64,000 nucleotides of DNA from Oscillospiraceae bacterium (GTDB lineage: Bacteria > Bacillota_A > Clostridia > Oscillospirales > Ruminococcaceae). Shown one piece after another: positions 59,572 through 64,000 of the stretch. The notes beneath the pieces are model-generated. The model had not been told where the DNA came from and made no database searches. It saw nothing but the letters and a program-made list of their open reading frames with translations. The stretch is from NCBI GenBank assembly GCA_017523995.1, contig JAFWUX010000208.1:1-64000 (forward strand), in the 5' to 3' direction. The position numbers and the translations under genes are program-made. How positions within the stretch are numbered: position 1 is the stretch's first letter; every line of letters starts with the position of its first letter.

Positions 59572-61615
59572 AGGTCAGAAAATGAACGAAATCAAAACGA
59601 TTCAGCTGGGTGATGCCGCTCTCGGCGAGTGCGCTCGGCAGCAGAAGAAGAACCATCGCAATCAGCAGTGCTTTCTGCGGTGTCCGGCTGAACCGGCTGA
59701 TCAGACAAATGATGCCGGTCAGGGCGAGTGCAGCAAGTTCTCGCAGCACAAAATGCATGACAATACAGGTGCGCAGTGTGAAACGGAACGGAACCCAGCG
59801 GAACATATCCAGACTCTGGATCGGCGCTTCCAGTGACGGAAATCCGGAATCGGTGATCAGGTGCAGCAGATAGACGCCGTGAAGTCCCGTGACCGCAATC
59901 GCAGTCAGAATCAGGATCCACAGGCTTTGTGCGCAGAGAATGCCGCTCCTGCCGCGCTTTGTACTCCGCAGCAGCATACTTGTCTCGTAGCGGTTGTCAT
60001 AGGCGCGGATGCCGGAGAACGCAAAGATCAGATAGAGCAGCAGCACCATGCAGCAGCGGCGTTCGGCGGCGGACTCCTGAAACAGAATCAGGTAGGTGTT
60101 CTGCTGGATGAACCAAGCCGGTCTGCCGGTTTTGCGCGAGTACCGTGCGACCTCCAGCATGGCATTTAACAGCTGACTGTATATCCGCAATTCTCCCTGA
60201 GATCGTGTTATGTTCGATTTGATGCGTTCGATATCCCGCGCAGGTTCCTTGTTGAGATATGCCTTTGCAAGCCTGATCTTGCTGTTCTTGATACTGCGCG
60301 CTTCACCGATTACGATATATGCGGCGCGCTTGATGTTCTCTGGTGTTACCTCGCCGGAATACTGCGAATAGAACCGCTCTGTTGCGGCATTGCTCGGGAT
60401 ATAGATGCGGATATCGCGCCAGAGGGAAAAGCCGAGCAGTCCGGTGATCAGCAGCAGAAGCAGTCCTTTCTGCGCAATCAGCAGTTTCCATCCCTCACAC
60501 CCGAACAGTGAATGCACCGGCAGATGCCGCGTCTGAAAGCGCGCGAGCTTTTCTTTGAGTGTCTCCATGCGCTGACCGAGTTTCTTCGGATATTCTGCGC
60601 CGATCAGCCGGAGACAGAGCAGTGCACCGGCTGCAAACAGCAGCAGACAGAATATCAGCATATTCCCGATGAAGCCGGACGGATGCGAAAACCAGTTAAG
60701 ATTGCAGTATTGTGTGAAGAATACATCCGCTTCAAGCGCCGTGAACACATTGAGAAATTTCAGATGATTGATGCCGGATGTCGGGACGATGAAGCGGCTG
60801 CACAGATAGGATGCGCCGAGCCACACCGCCGAGATGGACCAGCCCATGATCGGATGAAACCGCGCGAGCGTCACCCAGACGAGCAGCGAGATGACTGTGA
60901 GCGCGAGCGCTTTCATACAGCCTGCCGTCAGCAGATATCCGCCGACGTTCACACGCAGCGAACAGACCTGATATTCCGGAACGGACTGGATCGGGCGCAG
61001 AAAATCCGGATTGCCGTAGAATTTGCAGGTGAAAAGGATGTTGCCGCCGTAGAGCATCAGCACGGATGCCGCCGAGATCAGGATCACCGCAAGAATCCGC
61101 CATGCACAGAGCGGGACTCTGCCGCGTTTGGTCGAGCGTGTCAGGTCGCCGACCGCGGTGTCCGCATCTGCGAGCATCTCAAGAATCAGCAGCAGCGGCG
61201 CAATCAGCAGCAGATAGTCTGTGATTGCATAATCCCTGACTGCGTTGATGCCGCGGTTTTCCCCGTCGCGCAGCTGAATGCCGGAAAGCCTGCGATAGGT
61301 TTTTGCGGTCAGTTCCAGATTCCGGTTGATGTAGGCGTTTTTTTCTGTCAGGCTGCTGAGGATTGCCTGCGCCTGCGACTGGTTTTGCACGTATTCCAGA
61401 TATGCCGGATAGTCCTCTTTGAGATACTTCTCGGTTTTTTTGTGCTCCTCAAGTTTGGTGTTGATGCCGTACATCCGCATACTTTTATAGTATGCGATAT
61501 CCTCCTCGCGTCTGGTCCGGCAGAAACCGGAGAACATCGCCAGATTCACGACCGCGATCATCAGCAGGATGATGAGGCGTTTCGGCGAGAGGAGCAGTCT
61601 TTGCAGTTCAGCCAT
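59552..61615 (-). CDS. ABC transporter permease, two-repeat type
   Basis: A 687-residue membrane protein with GGAGACC before the ATG; it overlaps the ATPase gene by eight bases. About ten or more hydrophobic segments fall into two halves, each with a large outer loop and the segment RSTKRGR after a helix (LTRSTKRGRVPLC and LLRSTKRGRSGIL), so the two halves are an internal duplication. It would pair with the ATPase as an exporter or signalling complex. The substrate is unknown. Confidence 0.85.
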   Translation of the reverse strand: MAELQRLLLSPKRLIILLMIAVVNLAMFSGFCRTRREEDIAYYKSMRMYGINTKLEEHKKTEKYLKEDYPAYLEYVQNQSQAQAILSSLTEKNAYINRNLELTAKTYRRLSGIQLRDGENRGINAVRDYAITDYLLLIAPLLLILEMLADADTAVGDLTRSTKRGRVPLCAWRILAVILISAASVLMLYGGNILFTCKFYGNPDFLRPIQSVPEYQVCSLRVNVGGYLLTAGCMKALALTVISLLVWVTLARFHPIMGWSISAVWLGASYLCSRFIVPTSGINHLKFLNVFTALEADVFFTQYCNLNWFSHPSGFIGNMLIFCLLLFAAGALLCLRLIGAEYPKKLGQRMETLKEKLARFQTRHLPVHSLFGCEGWKLLIAQKGLLLLLITGLLGFSLWRDIRIYIPSNAATERFYSQYSGEVTPENIKRAAYIVIGEARSIKNSKIRLAKAYLNKEPARDIERIKSNITRSQGELRIYSQLLNAMLEVARYSRKTGRPAWFIQQNTYLILFQESAAERRCCMVLLLYLIFAFSGIRAYDNRYETSMLLRSTKRGRSGILCAQSLWILILTAIAVTGLHGVYLLHLITDSGFPSLEAPIQSLDMFRWVPFRFTLRTCIVMHFVLRELAALALTGIICLISRFSRTPQKALLIAMVLLLLPSALAESGITQLNRFDFVHFLTCCLRSG

Positions 61616-62492
61616 ATTGCCGGTCTCCTTTGAGGTAGAGGTGGCAGACGTCCTCGAGTGTCAGGTTGTCGAAGACGGGTCTGCAGTTTTCCGGCAGCGG
61701 GTCCTCTGCAATACGCAGGACAAAGCCGTCGCGGTGCTGTGCAATCTCACCGTTCGGATATTTCTCCTGCAGGGCGCGGATTTCCTCATATGTGCCGGAG
61801 AATTCCCCGATCTTGCCCTCTGCGTTTGCGAGCAGATTCTGCGGCGTATCAAATGCGATGACCTTTCCGCTGCGGATCAGGAGCACCTGCTTGGCGATGC
61901 ATGCGATATCGCTGACAACATGTGTTGCGAGCAGGACGATTCTGTCGCGGGCAAGCTCTGCGATATCGTTCCGGATGCGGATGCGTTCTTCGGGGTCGAG
62001 TCCTGCGGTCGGCTCATCGAGGATGAGCACCTGCGGCTTGCCGAGCATACTCGATGCGAGCAGAACGCGCTGCCGCATGCCGCCGGAGAATGTCCCGATT
62101 TTCTTGTGTGCCGCATGGGTCAGATTGACCGCCTCGAGCATTTTGTCTGTTTCCTCGCGGATTTCCTTTTTCTTCATGCCTTTCAGCGCGCCCATATAAT
62201 AGAGAAACCGCTTTGCCGTGAAATCATCATAGACGCCCTGCAGCTGCGGTGTATAGCCGACGAGCTCCCGCCATTTGCGCCCCATTTTGAGGATGTCCTT
62301 TCCGTTCCAGAGAATCTCGCCTTTCGTGCGCGGCATGTGGTCGGTCATGAGCTTCATCAGCGTCGATTTGCCCGCACCGTTCGCGCCGAGCAGTCCGGTG
62401 ACGCCCGGTTCCAGCGTGAAGCTGACGTCAGAGAGTGCCCGAAAATCGCCGTACTGTTTCGTCAGAGACCGGATTTCCAGTTTATTTGCCAT
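61608..62492 (-). CDS. ABC transporter ATP-binding protein
   Basis: A 294-residue ATPase; ATG 62492 is preferred to GTG 62501. Walker A LLGANGAGKST, Q-loop YTPQLQGVYDD, signature FSGGMRQRVLLA, Walker B VLILDEPTAGLDP and H-loop ATHVVSD are intact. The C-terminal ~70 residues resemble the extension in the CcmA/antibiotic exporter group. It lies between the lipoprotein and permease genes in one operon. Confidence 0.93.
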   Translation of the reverse strand: MANKLEIRSLTKQYGDFRALSDVSFTLEPGVTGLLGANGAGKSTLMKLMTDHMPRTKGEILWNGKDILKMGRKWRELVGYTPQLQGVYDDFTAKRFLYYMGALKGMKKKEIREETDKMLEAVNLTHAAHKKIGTFSGGMRQRVLLASSMLGKPQVLILDEPTAGLDPEERIRIRNDIAELARDRIVLLATHVVSDIACIAKQVLLIRSGKVIAFDTPQNLLANAEGKIGEFSGTYEEIRALQEKYPNGEIAQHRDGFVLRIAEDPLPENCRPVFDNLTLEDVCHLYLKGDRQYG

Positions 62493-62497
62493 TCCGA

Positions 62498-64000
62498 TCA
62501 CCGCACCTTCTGTACTCTGACGTAAAGGAGCGGCTTTGCGTTCATATCCCCGAACAGCTCCTCGCGCGAAATGCGGTACAGCGTTGTGTAATCGTAGAGA
62601 TAGAAGTCAGCGCCGTCATACCGGATGTATTCCTCATCAACCTGAACAGTTGTCTTCCAATGGTGTTCGATCGCATCCTGAATATCTGCTTCGGTCAGGT
62701 CTTCCGGCTTGATAAAGGTTTTTTCGTCCTTTTTATAGCCGTTTGCCGCAAGCTCGCTGCGGATGTATTCCTCTGGATATGCAACGTTCTTCAACTCACG
62801 GATATTGACTGTGTGCAGTATTTTTCCGTCATGATCAAGTTCGGTGATAAAGTCTGACACCCCGTCGTCCGGATGGTCTTCATCCATATGCTCCTTCCGC
62901 TGATCTACGAACTGCCATGCTACATAGACATGCTCTGCATCTGCAAGAAGCGCCTCCGGATAAAGATAAACCTGATCGTCCAGCATTTCCGGATCAAACC
63001 ACGCAGCCTGCGATCTCGCAAGGTCAATCAGCCCGCTGATCTCTTTGTCCTCGCCGGTCTGCAGATTGTATGCATGCAGGATGAGACTGTGTTTCTCTCT
63101 GCCGTATGTGTAATAGACATAATCGCCTGCAACCGTATAGTATTCGGTGTAGTCCGCTTTGAGATTGATGAGCTGCTCGATCTGTCCGGTGCTGCACTCG
63201 ATGCGGAACACGCCGCAGCCTTTGAGCTTGTCGCGCCAGTCCTGCTGATGCTTGTGGAAGTAGACATAGTCGCCGACGCCTTTGAGCCGCGCGCCGCGGT
63301 ACCATGTGCGGTAATTCTTCTGCATCTCACCGGACGAAGCGAGAACTGTGACCTTCTGTTTCTCGGGCTCATAGCAGGAGATATCATATTTGCTGCTGCT
63401 GTCCTGCGCGGAGATATCCATATTTTCGTCATAGGTGTTGATCACGCGCACATAACTGCAGTACATCCAGAGCTGACCGCGGTGCGCAATCAGATCACAC
63501 TGGTTCGGCAGGGCGTTGGGATCCTCGTTGAGCACGGCAAGCTGTGTGATTTCCGTGCCGTCAGGTGCATAGCGCAGCAGTACGGTCGGGAACTTTTCAC
63601 ACTGTTCTTTTTTCTCCAGATACTCACGCTGGTCAATCGCGATCTCGTACACATACCCGTCCAGATAGACCGGATCGGACATCGGTGTGTAAATCTTTGT
63701 GGTCGCCGTGCAGAAATCATTGCCGTCATGCAGACAGTTCGGCTTAGCGCAGACATAAACCGTCTCGCCGGATGCTTCATCGTAATAGCGGAGTGCCGAG
63801 CCGTTATAGCCGGTCTCTTTATCCACCAATCCCTGCTCGGTTCCGTAGAAGTAAAAGCCTTTTCCGGTTTTGGAGTAGCCGTGGCATTCCGGCTCGTCCT
63901 GCTGGTCGGTCAGCTTCGGCGAGATGACCGCCTCCGTGAGATCATCCTCGGTGATGGAGTTTTCGTTCTTCTGCTTTTTCGTCTCGGGCTTGCTTTCCTC
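62498..64000 (-). CDS. Probable secreted beta-propeller-like protein, 5' end outside the window
   Basis: The frame runs from a stop at 62498 to the window edge with no break (500 codons seen); the ORF starting at 63829 is only a part. It opens in a charged linker (EESKPETKKQKNE) and contains repeated strand units with aromatic residues (YYDEASGETVYVCAKPNCLHD, YLDGYVYEIA, GDYVYYTYGREK), similar to the lipid-anchored sugar-binding-like propellers of Firmicutes with a C.KP.C.HD motif. A signal peptide would lie further upstream. It is first in an operon with an ABC ATPase and permease, and may be its accessory protein. Confidence 0.8.
   Translation of the reverse strand, partial: EESKPETKKQKNENSITEDDLTEAVISPKLTDQQDEPECHGYSKTGKGFYFYGTEQGLVDKETGYNGSALRYYDEASGETVYVCAKPNCLHDGNDFCTATTKIYTPMSDPVYLDGYVYEIAIDQREYLEKKEQCEKFPTVLLRYAPDGTEITQLAVLNEDPNALPNQCDLIAHRGQLWMYCSYVRVINTYDENMDISAQDSSSKYDISCYEPEKQKVTVLASSGEMQKNYRTWYRGARLKGVGDYVYFHKHQQDWRDKLKGCGVFRIECSTGQIEQLINLKADYTEYYTVAGDYVYYTYGREKHSLILHAYNLQTGEDKEISGLIDLARSQAAWFDPEMLDDQVYLYPEALLADAEHVYVAWQFVDQRKEHMDEDHPDDGVSDFITELDHDGKILHTVNIRELKNVAYPEEYIRSELAANGYKKDEKTFIKPEDLTEADIQDAIEHHWKTTVQVDEEYIRYDGADFYLYDYTTLYRISREELFGDMNAKPLLYVRVQKVR

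Overview
The window reads as chromosomal DNA of an anaerobic, low-to-mid GC Gram-positive of the Ruminococcus type (Oscillospiraceae). Support from the sequence: two secreted proteins with dockerin-type calcium loops, one of them a CE2-like esterase; a GH31 alpha-xylosidase; a class III (oxygen-sensitive) ribonucleotide reductase; rubrerythrin; the sporulation-type genes spoVS and a SpoIID-domain protein; a class B sortase; strong GGAGG ribosome binding sites; and many near-consensus TTGACA/TATAAT promoters with 17-base spacers. The genus is an inference.

Positions 1-8.9 kb look like an accessory region ending at a tRNA-Gln gene. It holds two eroded IS66 transposase pieces, a probable HepT-type (HEPN) toxin remnant, two tandem zinc-ribbon proteins whose C-termini resemble EF-Tu domain 2, a secreted dockerin protein flanked by two copies of a GC-rich palindromic repeat, a YD-repeat lipoprotein, a zinc-ribbon/flavin-barrel protein, small ORFs, and a gene-free stretch with a perfect promoter and strong terminator that I propose encodes a small RNA.

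Positions 9-30 kb are mostly housekeeping: a lipid kinase and PIN-like protein; a minus-strand cluster of GH31 xylosidase, PH-domain protein, FkbM methyltransferase and alpha/beta hydrolase; a SleB-type cell wall hydrolase; serine acetyltransferase; a TetR regulator; a calcium P-type ATPase; spoVS; xer recombinase-hypothetical-ymdB; an AraC-GGDEF fusion; and a Fur-family regulator with a zinc ABC importer, preceded by a Fur/Zur-like operator. A stand-alone Spo0A-like DNA-binding domain follows.

Positions 30-43 kb: tRNA-Leu and tRNA-Gly; cysteine desulfurase, acetyltransferase and thiI, interrupted by a small AT-rich island; sortase B and a SpoIID-domain protein whose motifs are in permuted order, both behind long leaders; the CE2-like dockerin esterase; a second alpha/beta hydrolase; homoserine dehydrogenase with an ACT protein.

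Positions 43-53 kb: nrdG-nrdD-trxB, preceded by two NrdR boxes, with a glutaredoxin-like domain fused to NrdD, so activator, reductase and electron supply lie in one operon; rubrerythrin; and leuA-leuC-leuD-leuB behind a transcription attenuator. Positions 53-64 kb: an ECF sigma/anti-sigma pair, a small lipoprotein, an aminotransferase, a CPBP protease, a protein with expanded 33-residue repeats, and an ABC exporter operon that runs off the window edge.
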